The translations under genes and the position numbers were made by a program. This document shows positions 43,794 through 51,846 of a DNA stretch of 64,000 nucleotides, piece by piece (positions within the stretch are counted from its first letter, which is position 1; every line of letters starts with the position of its first letter). Below the pieces are notes generated by a model, which was given only the letters and a program-made list of their open reading frames with translations, was not told the DNA's origin and did not search any database. The DNA comes from Massilia alkalitolerans DSM 17462 (GTDB lineage: Bacteria > Pseudomonadota > Gammaproteobacteria > Burkholderiales > Burkholderiaceae_D), in contig NZ_ATYR01000001.1 in NCBI RefSeq assembly GCF_000427785.1, positions 372,149-436,148 of the forward strand, in the 5' to 3' direction.

Positions 43794-44699
43794 TCATTGC
43801 CGGGCCGGCGCGGCGGGCAGTTCGGCGCCGCAATCCTTGCAGAAGTGCGCACCGGCCTCGTGGCCGGTACTGGCGCAGGCCGCGCAGGCGCGCTCCGGGC
43901 GCGCCGGACCGTGGCGGCGGTCGACCCGGCGCGCCGTCATCTCGGCGGTGACGATGCCGGTCGGCACTGCCAGGATGCCCCAGCCGAGCAGCATCATGAA
44001 GGAGGCGATGCCCTTGCCGAGCGTCGTGTGCGGCGTGATGTCGCCGTAGCCGACCGTCGTCATGGTGACGACGGCCCAGTACATGGCGGTCGGGATGCTG
44101 GTATAGCCGTGCGCCGGCCCTTCGACCACGTACATCACGGTTCCCATGATCAGCACCACCATCAGCACCACCGACAGGAAGACCATGATCTTGCGCCGGC
44201 TGGCCGCGAGCGCCTCGGCCAGGCGGGTGTATTCCTCGATGTACAGGGTCAGCTTGAAGATGCGCAGCAGGCGCAGGATGCGGATGTCGAGCAGCGCCTG
44301 GCTGCCCGGCACCAGCAGCGAGATGTAGGTAGGCAGCACCGACAGCAGGTCGACCAGGCCGAAGAAACTGGTGGCATAGCGCAGCGGATGGCGCACGCAC
44401 AGCAGGCGTGCGAGGTACTCGGCGCTGAACAGCAGCGTGAAGAACCATTCGAGCACGCGCATGGTCGGCGCATAAGGCACGCCGATCGCGGGCACGCTCT
44501 CGAGCACCACCACCAGGATGCTGAGCAGGATCGCGGCGATCAGCACGATGTCGAAGCGGCGCCCGGCAGGCGAATCGCTGAGGAAGATCAGGTCATACAT
44601 GCGCCCGCGCCAGCCCTCCGCGCGGCCGTAGCGCAGCAGCGCCTTGTCGGGGCGGCGGGCCGGCCCCGCCCCGGCTCCTACCTTCGTTCCTGCTTTCAT
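43794..44699 (-). CDS. Six-helix K+-channel-like ion transport protein with C-terminal zinc ribbon
   Basis: A 301-residue membrane protein: S1-S4 at about 48-158, with S4 DIRILRLLRIFKLTLY holding spaced arginines as a voltage sensor, S5 about 170-192, pore helix and filter TTVGYGD (214-220), then S6 about 232-253. The short cytosolic tail carries four cysteines, C272-xx-C275 and C287-xx-C290 (ACAACASTGHEAGAHFCKDCG), a small zinc-ribbon. Filter GYG marks K+ selectivity. The start ATG 44699 overlaps the VOC gene stop as ATGA. The co-transcribed VOC and FMN-reductase genes suggest a redox or stress setting; a zinc or redox switch by the ribbon is inference. Confidence 0.9.
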   Translation of the reverse strand: MKAGTKVGAGAGPARRPDKALLRYGRAEGWRGRMYDLIFLSDSPAGRRFDIVLIAAILLSILVVVLESVPAIGVPYAPTMRVLEWFFTLLFSAEYLARLLCVRHPLRYATSFFGLVDLLSVLPTYISLLVPGSQALLDIRILRLLRIFKLTLYIEEYTRLAEALAASRRKIMVFLSVVLMVVLIMGTVMYVVEGPAHGYTSIPTAMYWAVVTMTTVGYGDITPHTTLGKGIASFMMLLGWGILAVPTGIVTAEMTARRVDRRHGPARPERACAACASTGHEAGAHFCKDCGAELPAAPARQ

Positions 44700-45157
44700 C
44701 CCGCTTGCGGCGCTGCGCCCGTCCCCGGTTTGGCGCCTTGGTAGGCTGCGCCCTTGAGCTCGACGGTATTGCGCTCTGGGTCGAGCAGGTAGATCGAGGG
44801 ACCGTCGCCTTCGGCGCCGTAGCGCGTTTCGACCGGACCGGCGGCGACCCCATGCGCCTCCAGGTGGCGCCGGATCGCCGCTTCGTCGAAGGGCTCGACA
44901 CGCAGGCACAGGTGGTCCAGGTTGCGTCCGCCCACGCCTGGCGCCGCGCCGCCTTCGCGCCCGAGCCGGCTGTCCACCGGCACCAGGTCGATCAGGGAAT
45001 GGCCGGCGCGCAGCTGGATCAGGCCGATGTCGTCGAGGCGGCGCTCGACCCGGCAGCCGAGCACCTCGCCATAGAAGGCGATCATGGCCTCCAGGTCGGT
45101 CACGCGCAGCACGATGTGGTCGAGCCCGCGTACCGCGATCGGGTGATCACTTGGCAT
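44696..45157 (-). CDS. VOC family metalloprotein (glyoxalase/dioxygenase fold)
   Basis: A 153-residue vicinal-oxygen-chelate protein with the two half-repeats LDHIVLRVTDLEAMIAFYGEVLGC and LDHLCLRVEPFDEAAIRRHLEAHG and the terminal acidic strand IYLLDPERNTVELKG. Two His and one Glu are positioned as metal ligands. The sequence is closest in style to small glyoxalase-like or fosfomycin-resistance-like VOC members, but substrate is unknown. It overlaps the FMN reductase gene by 11 bases at its 5' end and the channel gene by 4 at its 3' end. The Gly/Ala/Pro tail is disordered. Confidence 0.9.
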   Translation of the reverse strand: MPSDHPIAVRGLDHIVLRVTDLEAMIAFYGEVLGCRVERRLDDIGLIQLRAGHSLIDLVPVDSRLGREGGAAPGVGGRNLDHLCLRVEPFDEAAIRRHLEAHGVAAGPVETRYGAEGDGPSIYLLDPERNTVELKGAAYQGAKPGTGAAPQAG

Positions 45158-45701
45158 GGCGCTCGACCCAAGCGGCGAAGGTGTCGATGAAGGTCTGGAA
45201 GAAGGCGCGGCTGGAATCGTCGATGAGCCGGTCGCCCTCGTACTTGCCCGCCACCTGCCCGACATAGGCTTCCGGCGCCGGCATGCAGGGCATGTCCAGG
45301 AAAGGCAGCATCTGGCGCAGGTGATGGTTGGCGCCGAAGCCGCCGAGTGCGCCCGGCGAGACGCTGACGATCGCGCAGGGTTTACCGGTCCAGGCCGCCT
45401 TGCCGTAGGGGCGCGAGCCGACGTCGATCGCGTTCTTCAGGGCGCCCGGCACCGAGCGGTTGTATTCCGGGGTGCAGAACAGGATGCCGTCGGCCTGCCG
45501 GATGCGCTCGCGGAAGGCGGTGAAGGCGGCGGGCGGGTTGTCGGTCTCGTCGTCCTGGTTGTAGAGCGGCAGGTCGCGGATCTCGACGATCTCCATGTTC
45601 AGGCTGGCGGGCGCCAGTCCGATCATCGATTGCGCCACCTTGCGGGTGAACGAGTCCTTGCGCAGGCTGCCGACGATGACGGCGATGTTCCGTGTGCTCA
45701 T
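45147..45701 (-). CDS. NADPH-dependent FMN reductase (ChrR/azoreductase-like)
   Basis: A 184-residue flavoprotein with flavodoxin-like fold: the phosphate loop IVGSLRKDSFTRKVAQ (about 7-22), then FCTPEYNRSVPGALKNAID (flavin ring site) and IVSVSPGALGGFGANHHLRQML. It belongs to the group of NAD(P)H:FMN/quinone reductases that includes chromate reductase. AAGGAAG precedes the ATG at 45701. It heads the VOC-channel operon. In the 78-base gap upstream the sequence is AT-rich with no clear box. Confidence 0.92.
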   Translation of the reverse strand: MSTRNIAVIVGSLRKDSFTRKVAQSMIGLAPASLNMEIVEIRDLPLYNQDDETDNPPAAFTAFRERIRQADGILFCTPEYNRSVPGALKNAIDVGSRPYGKAAWTGKPCAIVSVSPGALGGFGANHHLRQMLPFLDMPCMPAPEAYVGQVAGKYEGDRLIDDSSRAFFQTFIDTFAAWVERHAK

Positions 45702-45779
45702 ATTCTTCCTTTCGGGTTCGGTCACAAAACCTGATGTTAACCAGTTTTGCACTATCCCGCAGAGCGAGCCGGCCGGGTA

Positions 45780-46088
45780 TTAAATTCGCAGGCGCCTGCG
45801 CTCTTCCAGGAAGCGCTTGAGCTGGGCCGGCTTCATCACGACCACGGGATCGCCATGCCATACGAACAGGAAAGGCTCGCCGCCCAGGCGGTCGGTGAGC
45901 TTGGCCGACACCAGGAAGCGCGTGCCGACCGGATAGCGTTCAGGATCCCTGAGCGCGCGCGCGCACTGCACGCGCAGGGAGGTCGCGTAGGCCTGCCCCG
46001 AAACCGGACGGATGCGTACCCGCCCGCTGCGCGGATCGACGGCCGACTCGACGGCCACCTCGCGATAGGCCCAGGCTTCGCGCGCCAT
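45780..46088 (-). CDS. Small protein of unknown function
   Basis: A 102-residue protein, cytosolic by sequence, with beta-rich character: VAVESAVDPRSGRVRIRPVSGQ, then YPVGTRFLVSAKLTDR and EPFLFVWHGDPVVVMKP, and a basic end (FLEERRRLRI). No family recognised. It begins 4 bases after the MFS gene stop and is clearly in the same operon. Codon use resembles its neighbours, and GC3 is high, so it is a real gene and not a shadow. Confidence 0.72.
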   Translation of the reverse strand: MAREAWAYREVAVESAVDPRSGRVRIRPVSGQAYATSLRVQCARALRDPERYPVGTRFLVSAKLTDRLGGEPFLFVWHGDPVVVMKPAQLKRFLEERRRLRI

Positions 46089-46092
46089 CCGT

Positions 46093-47352
46093 TCAGCCCT
46101 TCGCGGCCGTCAGCGCCGGGCGTACTACCTTCGCCTCGCGGATCGGCAGGTTGATGAGCGCGGCCGCCAGCGCCAGCAGGATGTCGGCGTACCACATCCA
46201 GGTGTAGTCGCCGAAGCGCACGAACGACAGGCCGCCCAGCCAGGCGCCGAAGAAGGCGCCGATCTGGTGCGACAGCAGGGTCATGCCGAACAGCGTCGCC
46301 AGGTAGCGCATGCCGAACAGCTTGCCCACCAGGCCGGCGGTGGGCGGCACGGTGGCCAGCCAGGTGAAGCCGAGGGCGCCGGCGAACAGGTAGAAGGTCA
46401 GCGCAGTCTTCGGGGCCAGCAGGTAGAGCACGATCAGCACGGCGCGGCTGGCATAGATGATGGTCAGCAGCGACTTCAGCCGAAAGCGGCTGGCGAGCAT
46501 GCCCGCGGCGAGGCTGCCGCCAATGTTGAACAGGCCGATCAGGGCCAGCGCGGTAGCCGAGACGCCGGCCGGCAGGCCGCACAGCGCGACTTCTTGCGGC
46601 AGGTGGGTGACGAGGAAGGCGATGTGGAAGCCGCAGGTGAAGAAACCCAGGTGCAGGCACAGGTAGCTGCGGTCACGCATGGCCTGGCGCAGCTGTTCGG
46701 TGAGTGTGATGCCTGGTACGGTCGGGGCACTGGTCGCGGCAGTCGCGGGCCTGGAGGACACCGGCGCAGCTGTTTTCTTGCTGCGCATGCCGAGCGCGAG
46801 GGGAATCGTCAGCAGGGTCGCGGCCGCCATCGTCAGCATCGCCATCACCCAGCCGGCGCCGGCGATGATCGCACCCATCAGCGGCGCGAACACGAACTGG
46901 CCGAAGGAGCCACCGGCATTGATGAAGCCGGACGCGAAGGCGCGGCGCTCCGCCGGCAGGCGCTGGGCGGTGGCGCCGATCAGGATCGAGAAACTGCCCG
47001 CCCCTGCCCCGGCGGCGGACAGGATGCCCATCGTCAGCAACAGGCCCCACTCGGAATCCACGAAGGGCGTGGCGGCGGTGCCCGCGGCCAGCATGATGCC
47101 GCCGATGACGATGACCCTGGCCGCCCCGCACTTGTCGGCAATGGCGCCGAACACGGGCTGGGAAGCACCCCACATGAGCTGGGCCACGGCCATCGCGAAG
47201 CTGATGCTGGCCACGCCGAGACCGGTGGAAGTATTGATCGGCGACAGGAACAGGCCCGTGGTCAGGCGCGCGCCCATCGTGATCATCAGGATCGTGCTCG
47301 CAGCCAGGATCAGCATCCAGGTCGCGCGCGGCGTCATCGTCTCTTGGTTCAT
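46093..47352 (-). CDS. MFS transporter
   Basis: A 419-residue major-facilitator protein with 12 expected helices. N-half: GARLTTGLFLSPINTSTGLGVASISFAMAVAQLMWGASQPVFGAIADKCGAARVIVIGG (motif A region between TM2 and TM3 in GAIADKCG). A cytosolic loop at about 195-215 (KKTAAPVSSRPATAATSAPTV) separates the halves. Style is that of the oxalate/formate or monocarboxylate-type MFS, with solute unknown. It has its own strong promoter with a palindromic operator (47391-47419), so it is probably repressor-controlled. GAGGAGG lies just before the ATG at 47352. Confidence 0.9.
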   Translation of the reverse strand: MNQETMTPRATWMLILAASTILMITMGARLTTGLFLSPINTSTGLGVASISFAMAVAQLMWGASQPVFGAIADKCGAARVIVIGGIMLAAGTAATPFVDSEWGLLLTMGILSAAGAGAGSFSILIGATAQRLPAERRAFASGFINAGGSFGQFVFAPLMGAIIAGAGWVMAMLTMAAATLLTIPLALGMRSKKTAAPVSSRPATAATSAPTVPGITLTEQLRQAMRDRSYLCLHLGFFTCGFHIAFLVTHLPQEVALCGLPAGVSATALALIGLFNIGGSLAAGMLASRFRLKSLLTIIYASRAVLIVLYLLAPKTALTFYLFAGALGFTWLATVPPTAGLVGKLFGMRYLATLFGMTLLSHQIGAFFGAWLGGLSFVRFGDYTWMWYADILLALAAALINLPIREAKVVRPALTAAKG

Positions 47353-47390
47353 GTGCGCCTCCTCGGCCGGGCGAAGCGCCCACCGAAGGG

Positions 47391-47419
47391 ATTATAGTGC
47401 ATATGCACGCACATGTCAG
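47391..47419 (-). promoter_or_regulatory. Strong sigma-70 promoter with palindromic operator for the MFS gene
   Basis: On the minus strand CTGACA (47414-47419) and a perfect TATAAT (47391-47396) are spaced by 17 bases, almost consensus. The spacer holds the perfect 12-base palindrome GTGCATATGCAC (47397-47408), abutting the -10, the usual place for a repressor such as a MarR- or GntR-family protein. No regulator gene is next to it. It lies 39 bases upstream of the start. Confidence 0.75.
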
Positions 47420-47431
47420 AGATGCATTACA

Positions 47432-47950
47432 TCAGCCTGGTTCTACGGCGCGGATCAGCATCGCGACCGACTCCGCGGCCATGCCCTCCTCGCGCCCGAG
47501 GAAGCCCAGCTTCTCGTTGGTCTTGGCCTTGATGTTGACCTGCTGCGGCGACACGCCCAGGTCTTCGGCGATGCGCGAGACCATTTGCGGGATGTGCGGC
47601 GCCATTTTCGGCTGCTGGGCGATGATGGTCGCGTCGATGTTGCCGATGGTGTAGCCGGTGGCCACCACGCGGTGCGCCACTTCGCGCAGCAGCGTGCGCG
47701 AGTCGGCGCCGGCGAACATCGGGTCGGTGTCCGGGAAATGCTTGCCGATGTCGCCCAGGGCAGCGGCGCCGAGCAGCGAATCGATGATGGCGTGCAGCAG
47801 CACGTCGGCGTCGGAGTGGCCGAGCAGGCCGAGACGGTGCGGGATGGTCACGCCGCCGACGATGAGCTTGCGCCCTTCGACCAGCGCGTGGCAGTCGTAG
47901 CCGGTTCCGATGCGGAACGGCGGGGTGGGATTCCAGGATGCTTGTGTCAT
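47432..47950 (-). CDS. ispF: 2-C-methyl-D-erythritol 2,4-cyclodiphosphate synthase
   Basis: A 172-residue enzyme of the MEP isoprenoid pathway. [12 protein letters not shown] with the zinc ligands D18/H20, [36 protein letters not shown] with the third ligand (H45 region), and [18 protein letters not shown] and [19 protein letters not shown] are diagnostic and complete. It lies 6 bases after ispD, the preceding step but one in the pathway. The trimer makes the cyclic diphosphate from CDP-ME-2-phosphate. Confidence 0.97.
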   Translation of the reverse strand: MTQASWNPTPPFRIGTGYDCHALVEGRKLIVGGVTIPHRLGLLGHSDADVLLHAIIDSLLGAAALGDIGKHFPDTDPMFAGADSRTLLREVAHRVVATGYTIGNIDATIIAQQPKMAPHIPQMVSRIAEDLGVSPQQVNIKAKTNEKLGFLGREEGMAAESVAMLIRAVEPG

Positions 47951-47956
47951 GGTCGT

Positions 47957-48697
47957 TCAGTTCGCTTCGTTGTTTGGATCGGTTCGGTAGGCTGCCAGGT
48001 ACATCTCGGCGATCCGGATATCGGCCGGCAGCGTGACCTTCAGGTTGCGGGGATGCCCTTCCACCAACTTGGGGGCCAGTCCCAGCGCTTCAACCGCGCT
48101 GGCGTCATCGGTAATCGCCGACGGGTCGGTCGCCGCATCGAGCGCCCGCAGCAGGAGCTGGTAGCGGAACATCTGCGGCGTCTGCGCCAGCCATAGCCCG
48201 TCGCGCGAGACCGTCGCGACTTCGCCCGCGCTGCTGCGCTTGACCGTGTCGACCACGGGCAGGGCCAGCAGTCCGCCGGCCGGGTGTTCACCCGTTTCGA
48301 CGATCAGGCGTTCGATCAGTTCCGCATCCAGGCCGGGCCTGGCCGCGTCGTGCACCAGGATCCAGTCGTCGGGCCCGATGCTGCCGTGCAGTGCGCGCAG
48401 GCCGTTGCGGATCGATTCCATGCGGGTGGCGCCGCCGCAGCGCAGGACGGTCACGCCGTCCGGAGGCAGCACCGCATCGATGAACGGGTCGTCGGCGCTG
48501 ACCACCACATAGGTATGCGCGATCAGGGGACTCGCGCGGAAGGCGTCGAGCGTGTGGCGCAGCATCGGCTTGCCGCCGATCTGCAGGTATTGCTTGGGAC
48601 TGTTCGCGCCCATGCGTGCGCCGACCCCGGCCGCGGGGAGCAAGGCGAAATAGCGTTGCGGATACTCTGACGGTTTTGCTACTGCCGGGTTTGTCAT
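47957..48697 (-). CDS. ispD: 2-C-methyl-D-erythritol 4-phosphate cytidylyltransferase
   Basis: A 246-residue cytosolic enzyme. FALLPAAGVGARMGANSPKQYLQIGGKPMLRHTLDAF is the nucleotide-binding start; ILVHDAARPGLDAELIERLI and LPVVDTVKRSS, QTPQMFRYQLLLRAL and IAVE-type ending ITDDASAVEALGL follow. It attaches CMP to methylerythritol phosphate. Its ATG at 48697 overlaps the upstream gene stop as ATGA. The run ispD-ispF with the upstream genes suggests a long transcriptional unit with the nuo tail. Confidence 0.97.
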   Translation of the reverse strand: MTNPAVAKPSEYPQRYFALLPAAGVGARMGANSPKQYLQIGGKPMLRHTLDAFRASPLIAHTYVVVSADDPFIDAVLPPDGVTVLRCGGATRMESIRNGLRALHGSIGPDDWILVHDAARPGLDAELIERLIVETGEHPAGGLLALPVVDTVKRSSAGEVATVSRDGLWLAQTPQMFRYQLLLRALDAATDPSAITDDASAVEALGLAPKLVEGHPRNLKVTLPADIRIAEMYLAAYRTDPNNEAN

Positions 48698-49392
48698 TTT
48701 TGCTTGCTTCGTTGTAAAGGGCCAAGCAAAGACTGTACCTCACCTCCGCAAACCTTGCCGAGACGGGCATATTCCTGCGGCGAGTCGATTGCCGCCTGCA
48801 AGGCCTCGACCTTCGCCATCTCGCTTTTAATATAGGGCATCCAGCCGCGGTCGATTTCGCGCTGGAGCAGGCTTTGTGCCTGGCCGATGCGCGCATACAG
48901 GGGCTTGTCCTCGAAACGCCGCGCCAGCGCCAGGCGCACCCGGGCCTCGGCCTTGGGCAGGTAGTCGAGGTAGGCGTTCAGGTGGCGCATCTCGTGCGCC
49001 AGCACTTCTTCGTAGGCGCAGGAACCGGACCGGAACTCGCGGCTGATGTAGACCACGATTGGCAGGTAGTAGAGCTTGATGTCGATGTGCGGCGCGATGC
49101 ACTCGTAACCGCTGGCCTCGTCGGCCAGCAGGCGCCCGCCGACATGGATGCTCACGCGCGACTCGGTGCGGGTCAGGCCCAGCACCAGCTGCCCGGGACG
49201 GGCCCGCCCCTTCATCGCCGTCAGCGCACGGGCGCCGACGGTGTTGTCGATCCGGAAACCGTTCTGTGTGCCGGTCAGTACCGACAGGCTTTCGCCGATC
49301 GTGTCTTCGCAGCGCGCCTGGAACTCGGTGCGCCCCGCCGCCGTGGCCGCCAGCGCCCAGCACCACAGCACGAGCGCCAGCAGAGCGCGCAT
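48694..49392 (-). CDS. Exported HExxH protein of unknown function
   Basis: A 232-residue protein with signal peptide (about 1-19, AATAAG). Residues 129-140 contain the zinc-protease motif H133-E134-M-R-H137 in EEVLAHEMRHLNAY, set in a helix as in zincins; no known family is recognised. Cys28, Cys98, Cys125 and Cys near the end could form disulfides. A helical second half (LARRFEDKPLYARIGQAQSLLQREIDRG) follows. It sits between the NUDIX gene (3 bases) and ispD (overlap), so it is translated with them, but a joint function is not obvious. Confidence 0.75.
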   Translation of the reverse strand: MRALLALVLWCWALAATAAGRTEFQARCEDTIGESLSVLTGTQNGFRIDNTVGARALTAMKGRARPGQLVLGLTRTESRVSIHVGGRLLADEASGYECIAPHIDIKLYYLPIVVYISREFRSGSCAYEEVLAHEMRHLNAYLDYLPKAEARVRLALARRFEDKPLYARIGQAQSLLQREIDRGWMPYIKSEMAKVEALQAAIDSPQEYARLGKVCGGEVQSLLGPLQRSKQK

Positions 49393-49395
49393 ACC

Positions 49396-49953
49396 TTAGG
49401 CGGGACTCCAGGTGCCGGACAGGATCTTCTCGAGCCAGAAGCTGCCGATGATGGTCTTCACATCGGTGATCTCGCCGCGCCTGACCATTTCGAGCAGCTC
49501 GGGCACGGTGACGCTGAAGGTTTCGAGGAACTCGCCCTCGTCCAGCTTCTGTTCCCCGGCGCTCAGCTCTTCGGCCAGGAACAGCTCGAGGTGCTCGTCC
49601 GAATAGGCGATGGCGTTGTGGATGGTGCAGACGAAGCGCCACTTGGCGGCCGTGTAGCCGGTCTCTTCTTCCAGCTCGCGCTTGGCGCAGGCCAGGTGGT
49701 CCTCGCCCGGGTCGATCTTACCGGCCGGGAATTCAATGAAGACCTGGGAGTTCGGATAACGGAACTGGCGCTCCAGCAGCACGCGGCCGTCGGGCAACAG
49801 CGGCAGGATGACCACTGCGCCGGGATGGCGGATGAATTCGCGCTGGGTGATGGAACCGTCGGGGAGCTTGATGCGGTCGTTTTCGACCTTGAGGAAGTGG
49901 CCGTCATAGACGACGCCGCCGTCGATGCGGGTCTCGCGTAAATCTGAAACCAT
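49396..49953 (-). CDS. NUDIX hydrolase, ADP-ribose pyrophosphatase type
   Basis: A 185-residue enzyme with a canonical Nudix box at about 78-100 (GKIDPGEDHLACAKRELEEETG), within an ADP-ribose pyrophosphatase-like frame: N-terminal KVENDRIKLPDGS and REFIRHPGAVVILPLL, then FIEFPAGK and the downstream ITDVKTIIGSFWLEKIL. It hydrolyses nucleoside diphosphate sugars to AMP plus sugar phosphate. The position after DUF2818 and nuoN is common in Burkholderiales, but a role in respiration is not shown. Confidence 0.93.
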   Translation of the reverse strand: MVSDLRETRIDGGVVYDGHFLKVENDRIKLPDGSITQREFIRHPGAVVILPLLPDGRVLLERQFRYPNSQVFIEFPAGKIDPGEDHLACAKRELEEETGYTAAKWRFVCTIHNAIAYSDEHLELFLAEELSAGEQKLDEGEFLETFSVTVPELLEMVRRGEITDVKTIIGSFWLEKILSGTWSPA

Positions 49954-49985
49954 ACGGTCTCCAGTTGCTACTGCGTTACAGGAAA

Positions 49986-50312
49986 TCAGGCGCGGCGTTT
50001 GCGCAGGTAACGGAAGACGAAACCGGGGAACGCCAGCACCAGGAACAGGCAGCCGGTGATCGCATAGAACTCCCAGTTCTGCGCGAACACGCCGCCGATC
50101 CGGGATTCCAGCATGCGAGCCAGGAAGCCGACGACGAAGTATAAAACAATTAACTCTAACAGGCGCAGCAGGAAGGACTTCGTGCGCGGGCCGTCACCGG
50201 CGCTGCTGGTCTTCAGGGGTACAAGACCGAACACACGCTCGGTGAGGAAAGGCAGGTTGGCGGCCGCGAGCGAGATCGCGACCACCAGCCAGGCAGCGAG
50301 GGAGGAATCCAC
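49986..50312 (-). CDS. DUF2818 family membrane protein
   Basis: A 108-residue protein with three membrane helices (about 5-28, 52-70, 80-100) and a basic end (RYLRKRRA). The gene directly follows nuoN with 13 bases between and is a regular neighbour of nuo operons in this bacterial order, which is how DUF2818 is usually met. It may be an assembly or accessory factor of complex I (inference from position only). Confidence 0.88.
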   Translation of the reverse strand: MDSSLAAWLVVAISLAAANLPFLTERVFGLVPLKTSSAGDGPRTKSFLLRLLELIVLYFVVGFLARMLESRIGGVFAQNWEFYAITGCLFLVLAFPGFVFRYLRKRRA

Positions 50313-50325
50313 CCGGCTAGCCTGA

Positions 50326-51840
50326 TTACTTGGCGAGGGTTGCCTGCATCGCGGTGTAGCACACCGCCAGCAGCCAGCCCGGGACGATACCCAGCACCAC
50401 CACGGCCACGCCGTTGATCGACATCACGGCGCGCATGTCGGCCGAGGTATTGATCGGGGCGGTGTCCACCGCATCGTCGAACCAGATGGTCTTGACGATG
50501 CGCAGGTAGTAAAAGGCGCCGATCAGCGAGAACAGCACGGCCACGACCGACAGCCACACCATGCCCGCGTTCACGACAGCCTGCAGGACCGCCCACTTGG
50601 CCATGAAGCCGACCATCGGCGGCACGCCGGCCAGGGAGAACATCAGCACGGTCATCACGATCGCGAACCATGGCGAACGCTTGCCCAGGCCCTTGAAGTC
50701 GGCGATGGTCTCGGCCTCATGGCCGGCACGCGCCAGCATCATGATCAGGCCGAAGCTGCCGACCGTGGTCAGGACGTAGGTGATGGTGTAGTACATCGCT
50801 GCGCTGTACGAAGCGGCGGCATTGCTGCTGTCGCCGTCGACGATGCCGGTCATCATGGCCAGCACCACGAAGCCCATCTGGGCGATGGTCGAGTAGGCCA
50901 GCATGCGCTTGATGTTGGTCTGCGCGATCGCGGTGATGTTACCCACGGCCAGCGACAGCACGGCCAGCACCAGCAGCATCTGCTGCCAGTCGAAGGCCAT
51001 GCTTGGGAGGCCTTCGACCAGGATGCGGATCACCATGGCGAAGGTCGCCAGCTTCGGTGCGCCGCCCAGCAGCAGGGTGACGGCGGTCGGGGCGCCCTGC
51101 ACCACGTCCGGAACCCACATGTGGAACGGGACCACGCCGAGCTTGAAGGCCAGGCCGGCAACGACGAACACCAGGCCGAACACCAGGATGTTGCGGTTCG
51201 CGTCGACGACGCTGCTTGCCTGGTTGATGGCGGTCAGGTCGAGCGAGCCGGTGGCGCCGTAGATCATCGACATGCCGTACAGCAGGAAGCCCGAGGACAG
51301 CGCGCCCAGGATGAAGTACTTCATCGCGGCTTCGGTCGAGATCGCGTGGTCGCGGCGCAGTGCCACCAGCGCATACAGCGACAGCGACATCAGTTCCACG
51401 CCCAGGTAGATCGACAGCATGCTGTTGCCCGAGATCATGATCATCTGGCCGAGCATCGAGAACAGCGCGAGCACGTAGAACTCGCCGCCCAGGTTACCGG
51501 ACATCATGGCGCGGTCTTCCGCGTACTGGCGCGAATACACCAGGGTCATCGCGGTGGCCACGTAGGTCACCAGCTTGAGCAGGTTGGACATCGGGTCCGA
51601 CACGTACATGCCGTTGAAGGTGTACACGGTCGCGCCGGTACCCATGTCGGCGAAAGTCAGCACGCCGCAACCGGCGATGGCCATCAGGCTGAGCGCATAC
51701 GTCAGGTTGCGCTTGCCTGCTTTCATGTACATGTCGATCAGCAGGATCGCGGAAGCCGCGATCAGCAGGAAGATTTCGGCATAGACCGGCGCCAGGTTGG
51801 CATCGGTTGCCGCTAACATTGTGGAGTTCATTTCGTTCAT
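50326..51840 (-). CDS. nuoN: NADH-quinone oxidoreductase subunit N
   Basis: A 504-residue antiporter-like subunit of complex I with 14 helices. Typical: LSIYLGVELMSLSLYALVAL, KYFILGALSSGFLLYG (lysine and glutamate of the proton path), FKLGVVPFHMWVPDVVQGAPTAVT, MLAYSTIAQMGFVVLAM and LAGVPPMVGFMAKWAVL. Last nuo gene; 6 bases after nuoM. Two ATGs nine bases apart could start it (51840, 51831). Confidence 0.96.
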   Translation of the reverse strand: MNEMNSTMLAATDANLAPVYAEIFLLIAASAILLIDMYMKAGKRNLTYALSLMAIAGCGVLTFADMGTGATVYTFNGMYVSDPMSNLLKLVTYVATAMTLVYSRQYAEDRAMMSGNLGGEFYVLALFSMLGQMIMISGNSMLSIYLGVELMSLSLYALVALRRDHAISTEAAMKYFILGALSSGFLLYGMSMIYGATGSLDLTAINQASSVVDANRNILVFGLVFVVAGLAFKLGVVPFHMWVPDVVQGAPTAVTLLLGGAPKLATFAMVIRILVEGLPSMAFDWQQMLLVLAVLSLAVGNITAIAQTNIKRMLAYSTIAQMGFVVLAMMTGIVDGDSSNAAASYSAAMYYTITYVLTTVGSFGLIMMLARAGHEAETIADFKGLGKRSPWFAIVMTVLMFSLAGVPPMVGFMAKWAVLQAVVNAGMVWLSVVAVLFSLIGAFYYLRIVKTIWFDDAVDTAPINTSADMRAVMSINGVAVVVLGIVPGWLLAVCYTAMQATLAK

Positions 51841-51846
51841 GTCAGT

